Shown piece by piece: positions 43,664 to 53,053 of a stretch of DNA of 64,000 nt (positions are counted from its first letter, which is position 1; the number at the start of each line of letters is the position of its first letter). The DNA is from Fen-178 sp963722575. Lineage in GTDB: Bacteria; Acidobacteriota; Terriglobia; Bryobacterales; Bryobacteraceae. The position numbers and the translations under genes were made by a program. The stretch spans positions 496,001 to 560,000 of the forward strand of contig CAVRNR010000006.1 of NCBI GenBank assembly GCA_963722575.1, given 5' to 3'. The notes under the pieces are model-generated. The model was not told the origin of the DNA. It worked only from the letters and a program-made list of their open reading frames with translations, and made no database searches.

Positions 43664-44127
43664 TTCGAAATCGCTACCAATTTGCGCATGGCGGCCACCA
43701 ACTGGCGCTGTTGGGCCGCGGAAAGCGCCGCCAACTGCCGCGCCTCGGCGCGTTGGGCGCGTGGCAGCGCCTGGGCGAACAAGCGGTCTCCGGCCTCGGT
43801 GCGCTGCACCCATTGCACGCGGCGGTCGCGCGGATTGCGCCGCCGGCGCAGCCAGCCGCGCTGCTCCAAGCCGTCGAGAACCGCTACCAGCGAGCTGGGG
43901 TCGAGCCCGCACAGCTCTGCAATCTCATGCTCCGCGACGTTGCCGCGGCCGGCGATGGCCAGCAGCCAGAACTCCCTCACGCGCAGTTTCAAAGGGGCCA
44001 GGGCGCGATCCAGACGCCGGCGCGCCTCCAGCCAGATCTTCCAATTGCAAAACCACAATCCAGGGGCAGCCGGCTCCCATGCGGCCATGGCCTTGGTTGC
44101 GGTCGTCCTGTTGGTGGCGCGCGGCAT
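43660..44127 (-). CDS. MarR-family transcriptional regulator of the efflux operon
   Basis: This 155-residue protein starts at ATG 44127, 2 bp after the permease stop. A winged helix is visible: VREFWLLAIAGRGNVAEHEI, AELCGLDPSSLVAVLDGLEQ and RRNPRDRRVQWVQRT. Its position inside the operon suggests local autoregulation by a substrate of the pump. Confidence 0.88.
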   Translation of the reverse strand: MPRATNRTTATKAMAAWEPAAPGLWFCNWKIWLEARRRLDRALAPLKLRVREFWLLAIAGRGNVAEHEIAELCGLDPSSLVAVLDGLEQRGWLRRRRNPRDRRVQWVQRTEAGDRLFAQALPRAQRAEARQLAALSAAQQRQLVAAMRKLVAISK

Positions 44128-44129
44128 GG

Positions 44130-45242
44130 TCACAAGGTCCGCCGGAACAGCAGCGTGGCGCCCGTCAACACCACCGCCGAGGTCAACACCAGCGCGAAGA
44201 CATCGGTGGTGATCGCGGTGATGCCGACGTTCTTGAGCAGCAGCGTGCGGAAGCCGTGGACGGCGTAGGTGAACGGGTCGCAGTTGGACAGCAACCGCAG
44301 CCAGCGGGGGAAGCCGGCGATGGGATAAACGGCGCCGCTGGGAAAAAACAGCAGCGTGTTGAGCACTCCGAAAATCGCGCGCGGCACCAGCGGGTCGCTG
44401 ATGCGCGCCATGATGAAGAACATCATGCCGATCAGGGCGACGGAAGTGAGGGCGACCATCAGGGTCAGCTCCAGCAGGCGCGCCGGCTGGAAGAAGTTGG
44501 GGACCCCCGCCACCACGGCCCCCAGCACCAGCACGGTCTCTCCCGCCAGCATCGCCTTGATCACGCCCGAGAGGTTGAAGCCCAGAATCAGCTCCCATTT
44601 GGTGATGGGGGTCACCATGTAGCCTTCGTGCAGGCCGCGCGACTTGTCGTCGATGAAGAGCAGGCCGCCGCCGATCATGGCGGTCATGAAGATGGCCAGG
44701 GACACCGAACCGGGCAGAAAATACTTCATGTAATCGACGTAGGGATAGACCTCGACCACGTCGAGCGCGGCCTGCGCCGGTTCGCGGGGCGTGACCTGGG
44801 GCGCGTCGATGGAGGCCACCAGGTCGGCCATCTGGGCGCCCACCGCGCCCGCCACCGTGCGATCGGTGTTGTCGGTGATGAGAGCCAGACGCGGCTGGTG
44901 CCGTTCCAAAAGGTCGCGGGAATAATGCTGTGGAACGATCAAAACCGCGCTCAGCACGCCTTTGCGCAAGTCGTTGAGGGCGGCGCCCTGGTCGCCGTAA
45001 TCGGTGGGCAGAAAGGTGCGGGCGTTGGCGCCCACGGCGCGCAGGCGTTCCAGCACATCCACCGATTGCGGTCCCCGGTCGAGGTTGACCACGCCCAAGG
45101 GGGCGTTTTTGATATTGCCGCCGAAGGCGCTGCCCAGGATGATCAACTGTAGCAGCGGCATCACCAGCGAGGCGAAGAGCAACGCCGGGCTGCGGCGGAA
45201 CTTGCGCATATCGCGCTCCACCAAAGCCAGAGCTCGCTTCAT
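44130..45242 (-). CDS. ABC-2 type drug exporter permease
   Basis: This 370-residue protein starts at ATG 45242, overlapping the ATPase stop (ATGA). The first helix (LLFASLVMPLLQLIILGSAF) is followed by a large periplasmic domain (about 40-180) and five C-terminal helices with MTAMIGGGLLFIDDKSRGLH, then EGYMVTPI and SGAVYPIAGFPRWLRLLSNC, as in YhhJ/YbhR-type permeases. With the ATPase and HlyD it exports lipophilic compounds. Confidence 0.9.
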   Translation of the reverse strand: MKRALALVERDMRKFRRSPALLFASLVMPLLQLIILGSAFGGNIKNAPLGVVNLDRGPQSVDVLERLRAVGANARTFLPTDYGDQGAALNDLRKGVLSAVLIVPQHYSRDLLERHQPRLALITDNTDRTVAGAVGAQMADLVASIDAPQVTPREPAQAALDVVEVYPYVDYMKYFLPGSVSLAIFMTAMIGGGLLFIDDKSRGLHEGYMVTPITKWELILGFNLSGVIKAMLAGETVLVLGAVVAGVPNFFQPARLLELTLMVALTSVALIGMMFFIMARISDPLVPRAIFGVLNTLLFFPSGAVYPIAGFPRWLRLLSNCDPFTYAVHGFRTLLLKNVGITAITTDVFALVLTSAVVLTGATLLFRRTL

Positions 45243-46258
45243 CGCGGGCCCCCTTTCTTCGCTCGGCCGGCGGGAGCGGCGGCCTCTTCCGTCTCCGCCA
45301 ACCCGTGGCCGGTGTAATGCAGGAATACGTCGTCCAGACTGGTGGACTGCACCGACAAAGCTTTCAGCTCGAGCTTGAGCGCGCGCGCCAGCTCGACCAG
45401 TTCCTGCGCCGAAGCCGGGCCGCGGTCGCTCGAGATGCGATAGGTGGCCGAACCCAGCGCGCGCACCGACTTGACCGCCGGCAACCGCTCCAGATCGGCG
45501 GCGCCGTGGGGTAGATCGGGATCGAACTGCAGCTCGATGCGGCTGGCGCCCGGCACCGAGGCTTTCAGCGCCACCGGCGTGTCGAGCGCTACCATGCGGC
45601 CGCTGTCGATGATTGCGACCCGGTCGCAGAGGCGGTCGGCCTCGTCCATGTAATGCGTGGTGAGCAGGAGCGTGCGGCCCTGCTGGGCGCGCAGATGGCT
45701 GATCATCTCCCACACCGAAATGCGGGAGGCCGGGTCGAGGCCGGTGGTGGGTTCGTCCAGGAACAGGATTTTCGGGTCGTGCACCAGGCCGCGCGCGATT
45801 TCGAGGCGCCGCCGCATGCCCCCCGACAGGGTCGAGGTAAGGGCATTGGCGCGGTCCGCGAGGCCGACGGCTTCGAGCAACTCCGCCGTGCGCTGGCGGC
45901 GCCGCGCCCCGGTGATGCCGTACAGCCGCGCGTGTATGCCAATATTTTCGGCGCAGGTGAGTTCCGGGTCGCTGGTCATATTCTGCGGAATCACCCCAAT
46001 GCTCGAGCGCACCGCGTTGGGGTCGCGAATGATATCGTGCCCGGCCACCACCGCCGTGCCGCTGGTGGGCGGCACCAGCGTCGTCAACATGCGGATCAGC
46101 GTGCTCTTGCCCGCGCCGTTCGGCCCCAGCAGACCGAAGATCTCGCCGCCGTGGACCTTGAAGCTGACGTTATCCACCGCCAGCAGCGCGCCAAAGCGCT
46201 TGCTGATGCCATTGACCTCGATCGCGACGCCGTTCGGGGATTGGCTGGGCGCTTCCAT
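45239..46258 (-). CDS. ABC transporter ATP-binding protein (DrrA/YbhF type)
   Basis: This 339-residue ATPase has Walker A GLLGPNGAGKSTLIR, a Q-loop in GVIPQNM, the signature LSGGMRRRLEIARGL, Walker B KILFLDEPTTGLDP and the H-loop LLLTTHYMDEAD. About 100 extra C-terminal residues are typical of the DrrA subgroup. It overlaps the permease start and follows HlyD by 5 bp. Confidence 0.94.
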   Translation of the reverse strand: MEAPSQSPNGVAIEVNGISKRFGALLAVDNVSFKVHGGEIFGLLGPNGAGKSTLIRMLTTLVPPTSGTAVVAGHDIIRDPNAVRSSIGVIPQNMTSDPELTCAENIGIHARLYGITGARRRQRTAELLEAVGLADRANALTSTLSGGMRRRLEIARGLVHDPKILFLDEPTTGLDPASRISVWEMISHLRAQQGRTLLLTTHYMDEADRLCDRVAIIDSGRMVALDTPVALKASVPGASRIELQFDPDLPHGAADLERLPAVKSVRALGSATYRISSDRGPASAQELVELARALKLELKALSVQSTSLDDVFLHYTGHGLAETEEAAAPAGRAKKGGPR

Positions 46259-46263
46259 GACGG

Positions 46264-47463
46264 CTAGTCCTTCACGCTCGCGACCGGCGCAGGCGGCATG
46301 ACCGGTACCGGCAGCATCACCCAGGCGGTCATGCCCAGCGCGAGCTTGCCCTGGGGATTGGACACGCGTACGCGTATAGCCACCGTCTTGATGTCGCGCT
46401 TGGTGCGGCTGACGTCGCGCTGCGTCGCAAAATCGGCTTCCACCGCTTTGTAGATCACCGGACCGGAGACCTCGGTGCCCGAGGGCAGGCGCACGTGCAG
46501 AGTCTCTCCCATGGCGATGAGATCGGCGTAGGTTTCCTCAACGTCGGCATCCACCCAGGTGGAGCTCAAGTCGAAGAGCGTGACGATCGGACTGCCAGGG
46601 TTGACGACCTCGCCTTGCCGCGCCGCGCGCAGGGTCACAATGCCGTTGGCCGGCGCGAAAATCCGGGTCTGGCCGAAGCGCGCGGCGGCGGCGGCGGCAT
46701 TGGCCTCGGCCTGCGCCTGCGCGGCGCGCAGCGCGTCGGTCTGCCACTGTTGCACGGGGACTTGCATTTCCTGCTGCTGGGCGTCCGCCCGCGCGGACTG
46801 CGCCGCCGCCACGGCGCGCTCGAAAGCCTCGACCCCGGCTTCGGCCGCCGCCACGACGCGCCGCGTGGCCTCGACCCCGGCTTCGGCCGCCTGTTCGCTG
46901 GCCTTGGCCGAATCGAGATCGGTTTGCGCCGCGACCAAGTCTTGCGGCGGGTTGATGTCCCTTTCGACCAGCGGCCGTATGCGGTTGAAGTTGTCCTGGG
47001 CCTTGGCCGCCGCCGCCTGGGTTTGCGCCACTTGCGCCTGCGCCTGCCGCAGTTGGGCTTGGGTTTGCGCCACTTGCGCCCGCGCCTGCTGCAACTGGGC
47101 TTGGGCTTGCTCCACCTGCGCCTCCGCCTGGCGGACTTTAGTGGGCAGCGTATGTTCCAACAGCTCGGTTTGGGCCAGCGACTGCCGCGCGCTGGCGCTG
47201 GCTTGCGCGATGGCGTGGCCGGCGGCGCCCTGGTCGGCGCGCAACTCGTCCTGGTCGAGCACGGCAATCAAGTCGCCGGTCTTGACCCATTGCCCATCGT
47301 CGACCGCCAGGCTCACGATGCGGCCGGTGATCTTGCTGCCCACCACCACTTCGTTGCCATCCACGGTGCCGGTGAGCACGAGCGTCTGCGGACGCGGACG
47401 CTCGAACCACCAGGCCGCCGCGGCGACGGCCACAATCGCCAACACAAGGATCGCTCGTTTCAT
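46264..47463 (-). CDS. HlyD-family membrane-fusion (periplasmic adaptor) protein
   Basis: This 399-residue protein starts at ATG 47463. One N-terminal helix (AILVLAIVAVAAAAWWF) is followed by a lipoyl half (VDGNEVVVGSKITGRIVSLA), a long Ala/Gln-rich coiled coil (about 85-215, with repeated QAQAQLRQAQAQVAQTQA units), the second lipoyl half (RIFAPANGIVTLRAARQGEV) and a beta-barrel. It links the ABC permease to the TolC-like duct. It is the first gene of the operon. Confidence 0.92.
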   Translation of the reverse strand: MKRAILVLAIVAVAAAAWWFERPRPQTLVLTGTVDGNEVVVGSKITGRIVSLAVDDGQWVKTGDLIAVLDQDELRADQGAAGHAIAQASASARQSLAQTELLEHTLPTKVRQAEAQVEQAQAQLQQARAQVAQTQAQLRQAQAQVAQTQAAAAKAQDNFNRIRPLVERDINPPQDLVAAQTDLDSAKASEQAAEAGVEATRRVVAAAEAGVEAFERAVAAAQSARADAQQQEMQVPVQQWQTDALRAAQAQAEANAAAAAARFGQTRIFAPANGIVTLRAARQGEVVNPGSPIVTLFDLSSTWVDADVEETYADLIAMGETLHVRLPSGTEVSGPVIYKAVEADFATQRDVSRTKRDIKTVAIRVRVSNPQGKLALGMTAWVMLPVPVMPPAPVASVKD

Positions 47464-47496
47464 GCGGAAGACCTCATTCGGTGAAAAGCAAAATAC

Positions 47497-47524
47497 ATTA
47501 TAAACCAAATCATTGTGAATCCAA
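47497..47524 (-). promoter_or_regulatory. Promoter of the efflux operon
   Basis: On the minus strand TTGGAT (47524-47519) and TATAAT (47502-47497) are 16 bp apart, in a notably AT-rich stretch 34 nt upstream of the HlyD gene start. The MarR regulator encoded in the operon probably acts here. Confidence 0.65.
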
Positions 47525-47590
47525 AGTAAATTTTGGCGGCCCAACTTCTCCGGTTGCTGGGCCCGGCACGCCGGGAGCGTGCGCCACCCA

Positions 47591-49162
47591 CTACGCCAGA
47601 GCGATTTTCAGCACAATCGCGTGCTCGCAGGGCTTTTCGGCGGGCATGGCGACTCTCAGCCCGGCCTCATCCTGCGACCATTGCAGCTTCCCCTTGAACC
47701 CCAGCAATTCTACGTTGGCAACCTTGTCCGCCGGCGCTAGAGACTTGATGACCGCCTCCCGGTCCGGCCAGCCCATCACGAAGGCATAGAGCGTCGAGCC
47801 CTTGGCGGTGAATCGGACATCCTGCGCGGTGAACGGCTTGCCGCTGTCGCGTCCGCCGGCCGATCGCGTAGCGCCGGGGGACAAATCGGAGATGGGAGGC
47901 AGCGGCTTATAGACGCTGGTATCCCTCACTGTTCCCTCCACGCTGGGGCCTTCGCCGCAGACCTTCCAGGGGTGCGTGCCATGAATGCCTTCGCTATTGA
48001 CGGCCATCCATGCCGTGATCTCGGAGAGAATCGACATCTCTCTCGAATCCAGCGTTCCGTCGGATTTCAGCGGGAAGTTCAACAAAAGGGTTCCGTTCCG
48101 GCTGACCACGTTGACCAGCATGTCGATGCACTGCTTAGGGGTCTTGTACACGACGTCCCGGTCGTAGTGCCAGCCGCCGATGCAGGTATCGGTCTGGAAG
48201 GGGTGGGGCCAGATGCCCTGGGCGATTCCGCGCTCGAAATCCAGAACGCAAGTCCCGGTCTGGCAGTCTTCCATGCCCTTGCTGGTGTATACGGCTTCCA
48301 CTTTGCCGCCGTGCCGGCGGGCGCTCTGGTTGTACAGATGCGCCACCAGGCTCAGCCCATAGCGTTCGAAGCGAATCACGCCGTCGTGGTACATGAGATC
48401 CGGCTGGAGCTGATCGACGAGGTCCTGGAGCCGCAGCAGGTACTGCCGCTTCCACGACTCCGGCACGTGGCTCACGTCCCCAGGCTGGGCCGCCGGCACG
48501 TGCTTCTCATGGTAGAGATCCGCGTACTGGGGGTCGTTGCCGTCGTACGGCACGCCCGCCAACGGCCCTGTCTTGTCGCTCCCGAAGCAGGTGGCCATCC
48601 ATTCGTAGCTGGCGTGCAGGTGCTGGCTGACGCCGAAGCGCAGGCCTTGCTTCAAGGTTGCATCCTTGAACATCTGGGCAATGTTCTTCCTGGGCCCGGT
48701 GGCCACTGCGTTCCAACGCGGCTGATGCTTCGAATTCCACAGGTCGAAATTATCGTGATGCACGCCCATGCTGACGAAGAATTTCGCCCCGGCCTTCTTG
48801 TAGAGGCCCAACAGATAGTTCGGGTCGAAGTTCTCGGCCTTCCAGGTGGGGATGACGTCCTTGTAACCGACCTTCGACGGGTGACCGTAGGTCTTCACGT
48901 GATAGTTATACTGGCGGTGCCCCTGAATGTACATCTGCCGAGCGTACCAGTCGCCCATTTCGGGCGCCGATTGCGGCCCCCAGTGCGCCCAGATGCCGAA
49001 CTTGGCATCGCGATACCAGTCGGGGATCTGGTACTCCATCAAAGACTGGCGCGTGGCCTGGAAAGGTCCCGGCGCTATGGGGATCTCCGGCTGCTGCGGT
49101 TGCGGGGCGGCGAATGCGGGGATCGCCCCTCCTAGAAGTCCTACTGCCGTTCGTCTGGTCAT
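47591..49162 (-). CDS. Alpha-L-fucosidase (GH29), exported
   Basis: This 523-residue protein starts at ATG 49162. The N-terminus MTRRTAVGLLGGAIPAFA is a twin-Arg-like signal peptide. GH29 blocks are WYRDAKFGIWAHWGPQSAPE, FDPNYLLGLYKKAGAKFFVS and MGVHHDNFDLWNSK, plus QPDLMYHDGVIRF, where the nucleophile Asp is expected (HDG instead of the common FDG). It removes terminal fucose from glycans outside the cytoplasm. It starts divergently from hypD, 61 bp away, with a dispersed repeat between them. Confidence 0.88.
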   Translation of the reverse strand: MTRRTAVGLLGGAIPAFAAPQPQQPEIPIAPGPFQATRQSLMEYQIPDWYRDAKFGIWAHWGPQSAPEMGDWYARQMYIQGHRQYNYHVKTYGHPSKVGYKDVIPTWKAENFDPNYLLGLYKKAGAKFFVSMGVHHDNFDLWNSKHQPRWNAVATGPRKNIAQMFKDATLKQGLRFGVSQHLHASYEWMATCFGSDKTGPLAGVPYDGNDPQYADLYHEKHVPAAQPGDVSHVPESWKRQYLLRLQDLVDQLQPDLMYHDGVIRFERYGLSLVAHLYNQSARRHGGKVEAVYTSKGMEDCQTGTCVLDFERGIAQGIWPHPFQTDTCIGGWHYDRDVVYKTPKQCIDMLVNVVSRNGTLLLNFPLKSDGTLDSREMSILSEITAWMAVNSEGIHGTHPWKVCGEGPSVEGTVRDTSVYKPLPPISDLSPGATRSAGGRDSGKPFTAQDVRFTAKGSTLYAFVMGWPDREAVIKSLAPADKVANVELLGFKGKLQWSQDEAGLRVAMPAEKPCEHAIVLKIALA

Positions 49163-49192
49163 GCCTCCAGGGTACCGCGCGGTAAGCTGGAG

Positions 49193-49214
49193 GTAGGGCA
49201 TGCTCTAGCTTGCC
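49193..49214 (+). repeat. Dispersed 22-bp repeat GTRGGGCATGC..., copy 2
   Basis: GTAGGGCATGCTCTAGCTTG plus CC matches 14651-14672 at 20 of 22 positions. It ends 9 bp before the hypD start codon and may interfere with or supply its translation signals. Confidence 0.6.
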
Positions 49215-49223
49215 CAGAGACCC

Positions 49224-50324
49224 ATGAAGCACATCGACGAGTATCGCGACGCCAAAATTGCGCGCGCCCTCCTCGCCGCGCTCGCACGCAAGACGACGCG
49301 GCCGTGGGTCCTCATGGAAATCTGCGGCGGGCAGACCCACACGCTGATGCGATACGGCATCGACACCTTGATCCCCTCTCAGATCGAGCTGGTGCACGGC
49401 CCTGGCTGCCCGGTTTGCGTGACGCCGCTTGAAGTGGTGGAGAAGGCCATTCAAATCGCCTCGCAACCGGACGTGATCTTCGTTTCCTACGGCGACATGC
49501 TGCGCGTGCCGGGCTCCACCACCGACCTGCTGCGGGTCAAAGCCTCGGGCGGCGACGTGCGCATCGCTTATTCGCCCATGGAGGCCGTCAAAATCGCGCG
49601 CGCCAACCCGGAGCGCCGCGTGGTCTTTTTCGGAATCGGTTTCGAGACCACGGCCCCGGCCAATGCCATGGCGGTCCTCGAGGCCAAACGGCAGGGGCTG
49701 CGGAACTTCTCCATGCTGGTCTCCCATGTTCTGGTGCCGCCCGCCATCCGCCTGCTGCTCGAATCGCCCGCCAATCGCGTGCAGGGATTCATCGCGCCGG
49801 GCCACGTATGCGCCGTCATGGGCTATTGGGAATACGAGGCGCTCAGCAGGCAATACCGGGTGCCCATCGTGGTGGGCGGATTTGAGCCGGTGGATCTGAT
49901 CGAGGCCATTGTGATGCTGGTGGCGCAGCTCGAAGAAGGCCGCGCCGAGGCCGAAAACCAGTACGTACGTTCGGTCACGCTGGAAGGCAACCGCATCGCT
50001 CAGAAAGTTTTGCTGGACGTTTTCGCGGTGACGGACCGCAAGTGGCGCGGCATCGGGCCCATCCCGCGGAGCGGCTTGCGCCTGCGTCCCGAGTTCGCGG
50101 AATACGACGCCGAGCGAATCTTCGGCCTGGCGGACGCCACCGTGGAAGAGCCTGCCGAGTGCATCAGCGCGCAAGTGCTGCAAGGCCTGAAAAAACCCGT
50201 GGATTGCCCCGCCTTCGGCGTCCGCTGCACGCCCGAAAGCCCGCTGGGAGCGCCCATGGTTTCCGCCGAAGGCGCCTGCGCCGCGTATTATCAATACCGG
50301 CGTGATACCGTGAAAACGTCATGA
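49224..50324 (+). CDS. hypD: Hydrogenase maturation factor HypD
   Basis: This 366-residue [4Fe-4S] scaffold protein binds HypC and assembles the Fe(CN)2CO group of [NiFe] hydrogenases. Conserved motifs are EICGGQTHTLMRYG, HGPGCPVCVTP, FGIGFETTAPANAMA, FIAPGHVCAVMG and the C-terminal cysteines in CPAFGVRCTPESPLGAPMVS, then EGACAAYY. All cysteine motifs are present. It is coupled to hypE by an ATGA overlap. No hypC, hypF or hydrogenase gene is adjacent. Confidence 0.96.
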   Translation: MKHIDEYRDAKIARALLAALARKTTRPWVLMEICGGQTHTLMRYGIDTLIPSQIELVHGPGCPVCVTPLEVVEKAIQIASQPDVIFVSYGDMLRVPGSTTDLLRVKASGGDVRIAYSPMEAVKIARANPERRVVFFGIGFETTAPANAMAVLEAKRQGLRNFSMLVSHVLVPPAIRLLLESPANRVQGFIAPGHVCAVMGYWEYEALSRQYRVPIVVGGFEPVDLIEAIVMLVAQLEEGRAEAENQYVRSVTLEGNRIAQKVLLDVFAVTDRKWRGIGPIPRSGLRLRPEFAEYDAERIFGLADATVEEPAECISAQVLQGLKKPVDCPAFGVRCTPESPLGAPMVSAEGACAAYYQYRRDTVKTS

Positions 50325-51352
50325 TCTGCCCGGTGCCCCTGGTTACCACGGACAAGATCCTGCTCGGCCACGGCAGCGGCGGCAAGCTGAGCGCCGAGCT
50401 GATCGAGACGATTTTCCTTCCCGCGTTTCGGAACGCGGTGCTCGAGCGGCTGGACGACCAGGGCGTGGTGACGGTGGGCGGCGCGAAGCTGGCCGTCACC
50501 ACCGATTCGTTCGTGGTCAAGCCGCTGTTCTTCCGCGGCGGCGATATTGGCTCGCTCGCGGTCCACGGCACGGTCAACGACCTCGCCATGGGCGGAGCGC
50601 AGCCGCTCTTTCTCACGGTGGCCTTTATTCTCGAAGAAGGGCTGCCCATGGAAACCTTGCGCCGCGTGGTGGATTCGCTGGCCTCCGCCGCGCGCGCGGC
50701 CGGCGTCCAGATCGTCACGGGCGACACCAAGGTGGTGGAAAAGGGCAGCGGCGACGGCATCTTCATCAACACCACGGGGATTGGGCTGGTGCCCGAGGGC
50801 GTGGAGCTATCCGCCGGCGCGGCGCGGCCTGGCGATCGCGTGCTCCTGAGCGGCTCGATCGGCGAACACGGCATGGCCATTCTCTCCGAGCGCGAAGGCC
50901 TGGAGTTCGAAACCGCGCTGGAGAGCGACTCCGCCGCGCTGGACACGCTGGTGGCCGCCATGCTTGCCGCCGATGGCCGGATTCACACCCTGCGCGACCC
51001 CACGCGCGGCGGCGTCTCCAGCTCATTGAACGAAATCGCGAAGCAATCCGGCGTGGGAATCGAGATCGAGGAGAGCGCCATCCCGGTTCGTGAAGCGGTG
51101 CGCGGCGCCTGCGAACTGCTGGGCCTGGACCCGCTCTACGTGGCCAACGAAGGCAAGCTGATCGCCATGGTGGACGCCGCCGCCGCCGACGCGGTGCTGG
51201 CCGCCATGCGCCGCCACCCGATGGGCCGCGATGCGTGCGCCATCGGCAGCGTAACGGCCGCGCACCCGGGTATGGTGACGATGCGCACGCTGCTCGGCCC
51301 CAGCCGCATTGTAGACATGCTGTCGGGCGACCAGTTGCCGCGGATTTGCTAA
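50321..51352 (+). CDS. hypE: Hydrogenase maturation factor HypE
   Basis: This 343-residue PurM-like protein dehydrates HypF-made thiocarboxamide to the cyanide ligand on its C-terminal Cys. ILLGHGSGGKLSAELIETIF, VHGTVNDLAMGGAQPLFLTV and DPTRGGVSSSLNEIA are family blocks, and the protein ends in LPRIC with the essential last Cys. It follows hypD directly. In the absence of a hydrogenase in the window, it must serve an enzyme encoded elsewhere or be a remnant. Confidence 0.96.
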   Translation: MICPVPLVTTDKILLGHGSGGKLSAELIETIFLPAFRNAVLERLDDQGVVTVGGAKLAVTTDSFVVKPLFFRGGDIGSLAVHGTVNDLAMGGAQPLFLTVAFILEEGLPMETLRRVVDSLASAARAAGVQIVTGDTKVVEKGSGDGIFINTTGIGLVPEGVELSAGAARPGDRVLLSGSIGEHGMAILSEREGLEFETALESDSAALDTLVAAMLAADGRIHTLRDPTRGGVSSSLNEIAKQSGVGIEIEESAIPVREAVRGACELLGLDPLYVANEGKLIAMVDAAAADAVLAAMRRHPMGRDACAIGSVTAAHPGMVTMRTLLGPSRIVDMLSGDQLPRIC

Positions 51353-51361
51353 CCCGGAACC

Positions 51362-51940
51362 TTACGTCAATCTGCGCGCGGCCAGCAGCGCTCCGCCGAG
51401 CCCCAGGCTACAGAGAAGCATGGCTGGCGGCTCCGGCACGGCGTTGACGCTGAGGTCGTCGACAGCAAACCACCCATTGTTCGGCTGGCTCAGAGGACCC
51501 AAGCTCTGAAATCCGAAGGTGATCGTGGTAGAACTCGAGGTGGCTGTGAACAGGTTTGACAGATTCGTCCAGGGCCCTGAAGAGGGAGCGCTCCCATTGA
51601 GTTCCTCGATTCCTCCCCACCAGAATTGAAGTTCGTTCGAGGTGGCGTCTTGCTGAGTGTAGGAGATCCAGACACTGGCAAAGTATTCCTGTCCGGGGAC
51701 AGTCGCGAAGGTCTGCGAGAGATACGTCAGGCTGGTGGAGCTGCCGCTGAACCACGCACAGTACACGCCGTCCTCGGGCGTGTTAGTGCTGATTCCGTAA
51801 TTCGTGTTGAGCACGTTCGCCCCAGTCACGGTCCAGCCGGTGAAATCCCCGGTCTCGAAGCCGCCATTGACGACCAGGCCGGCATGGGCCGCGCGGCAGG
51901 CCAGAAGAAGAACCACTACGCTCATGAGAGTCCCGCGCAT
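51362..51940 (-). CDS. PEP-CTERM exported protein
   Basis: This 192-residue protein starts at ATG 51940. Signal peptide (MRGTLMSVVVLLLACRAAHA), then a jelly-roll-like body opening with LVVNGGFETGDFTGWTVTG, and the sorting signal VPEPPAMLLCSLGLGGALLA with an Arg-rich end (ARRLT). It should be processed by an exosortase and placed at the surface or in the matrix. The function of the body is unknown. It is the intact counterpart of the PEP-CTERM fragments at 9481 and 30671. Confidence 0.85.
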   Translation of the reverse strand: MRGTLMSVVVLLLACRAAHAGLVVNGGFETGDFTGWTVTGANVLNTNYGISTNTPEDGVYCAWFSGSSTSLTYLSQTFATVPGQEYFASVWISYTQQDATSNELQFWWGGIEELNGSAPSSGPWTNLSNLFTATSSSTTITFGFQSLGPLSQPNNGWFAVDDLSVNAVPEPPAMLLCSLGLGGALLAARRLT

Positions 51941-52019
51941 AATTATCCTCCTTTCCCGAGGGCCTTCCACCCGGATTGCGGATAGCCCTGCCCGGGACAT
52001 CCGCGGTGATTGAGGTTTA

Positions 52020-52296
52020 TTACAGAACGCCATGAGAATCCATGGCGAAGCCCATGGGTCCCACTTCCGTCGGGGAAACGCCCGGAGGGACCTTGTACAG
52101 ACCGTTACCTTCAGTGGCATAGACGTTGCCATCGATTTGTGTGGGCGATCCCTGTGCTGGTGTCAATCACGGCCAGCGCGCTCGGACCAGCAGGACCAGG
52201 TCCGCTGAAGTCATAGAAGAGCTGGCCAGCCGATGCCACCGGGCGGAACCATGCCAGGGTGCAACCAAGCAAAGAAACAGTCGAGAAAAACCGCAT
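52020..52296 (-). pseudogene. Frameshifted small secreted propeller-like protein
   Basis: From ATG 52296 the frame gives a signal peptide (MRFFSTVSLLGCTLAWF) and LFYDFSGPGPAGPSALAVID, then ends early. In the next frame, from about 52150, the sequence reads QIDGNVYATEGNGLYKVPPG, then VSPTEVGPMGFAMDSHGVL and a TAA. Together they look like the start and the end of one exported propeller protein joined by an internal deletion and a frameshift. Confidence 0.5.
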
Positions 52297-52347
52297 GGGC
52301 GGAATTATACCATCAAAAAGCGAGGTCAAACCGTCAAAAAGGTGCCA

Positions 52348-53046
52348 TTACCCTGAAATGGCTGCCAGTTCCTCCAGCCGCAATCGGCCGGTATAGATGG
52401 CCATCCCTAACGCCACGTGGATGTCCATCGACAGCAGAGCGCGCACTTCGTCCATGGTGGTGATTCCGCCGGCCGCGGTCAGCTCCAGGGTGGTCGCCGC
52501 GCGCAGGCGGCGGAACCAATCGAGGTCCGTGCCTTGGAGCATGCCTTCCTTGTCCACATAGGTGCAGAGAAAGCCGGAACAATAGGGTTCGAGCGAGCGC
52601 AGGACATCTTCGGCCGTGAACTGGGTGGCCTCCTGCCAGCCTTTTACCACGATGCGGCCGTTCCTGGAATCCACGGCGACGATGATGCGCTCGCGGCCGA
52701 CCGCGGCACCGAGCGCTTCAAGGAATGGCGCATCGACGCCAGCCTTGGTGAATGCGGACGTTCCCACGATTACGCGGTGCGCGCCCTGGCCGATCAGGGC
52801 TTGCGCGCGGCCGACGGTGCGCACTCCGCCACCCACGCGCGCGACGGCTTTCGAGGCCAGCATGCGGACGATATCGTCGTTCGAGCCGCGGCCCATGGCG
52901 GCGTCGAGATCGATCACCTGGATTTGGGGGAAGGGGGAAAACTGGCGCAGCATTTCGTCGGGGGAAGCGCCCTCGAGGGCTTTCTCGCGGCCCTGGACGA
53001 GCTGCACTACTTTGCCATCCATCAGGTCGATGCAGGGGAGGATCAT
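52348..53046 (-). CDS. hisA: Phosphoribosylformimino-5-aminoimidazole carboxamide ribotide isomerase
   Basis: This 232-residue TIM barrel starts at ATG 53046 (MILPCIDLMDGKVVQLVQG) with the first catalytic Asp in CIDL. VIDLDAAMGRGSNDDIVRML, ARVGGGVRT and ELTAAGGIT are HisA blocks. It performs step 4 of histidine synthesis and is the last gene of the operon. A palindromic repeat separates it from hisF, the only spacing of note inside the operon. Confidence 0.95.
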   Translation of the reverse strand: MILPCIDLMDGKVVQLVQGREKALEGASPDEMLRQFSPFPQIQVIDLDAAMGRGSNDDIVRMLASKAVARVGGGVRTVGRAQALIGQGAHRVIVGTSAFTKAGVDAPFLEALGAAVGRERIIVAVDSRNGRIVVKGWQEATQFTAEDVLRSLEPYCSGFLCTYVDKEGMLQGTDLDWFRRLRAATTLELTAAGGITTMDEVRALLSMDIHVALGMAIYTGRLRLEELAAISG

Positions 53047-53053
53047 GCGGGGG

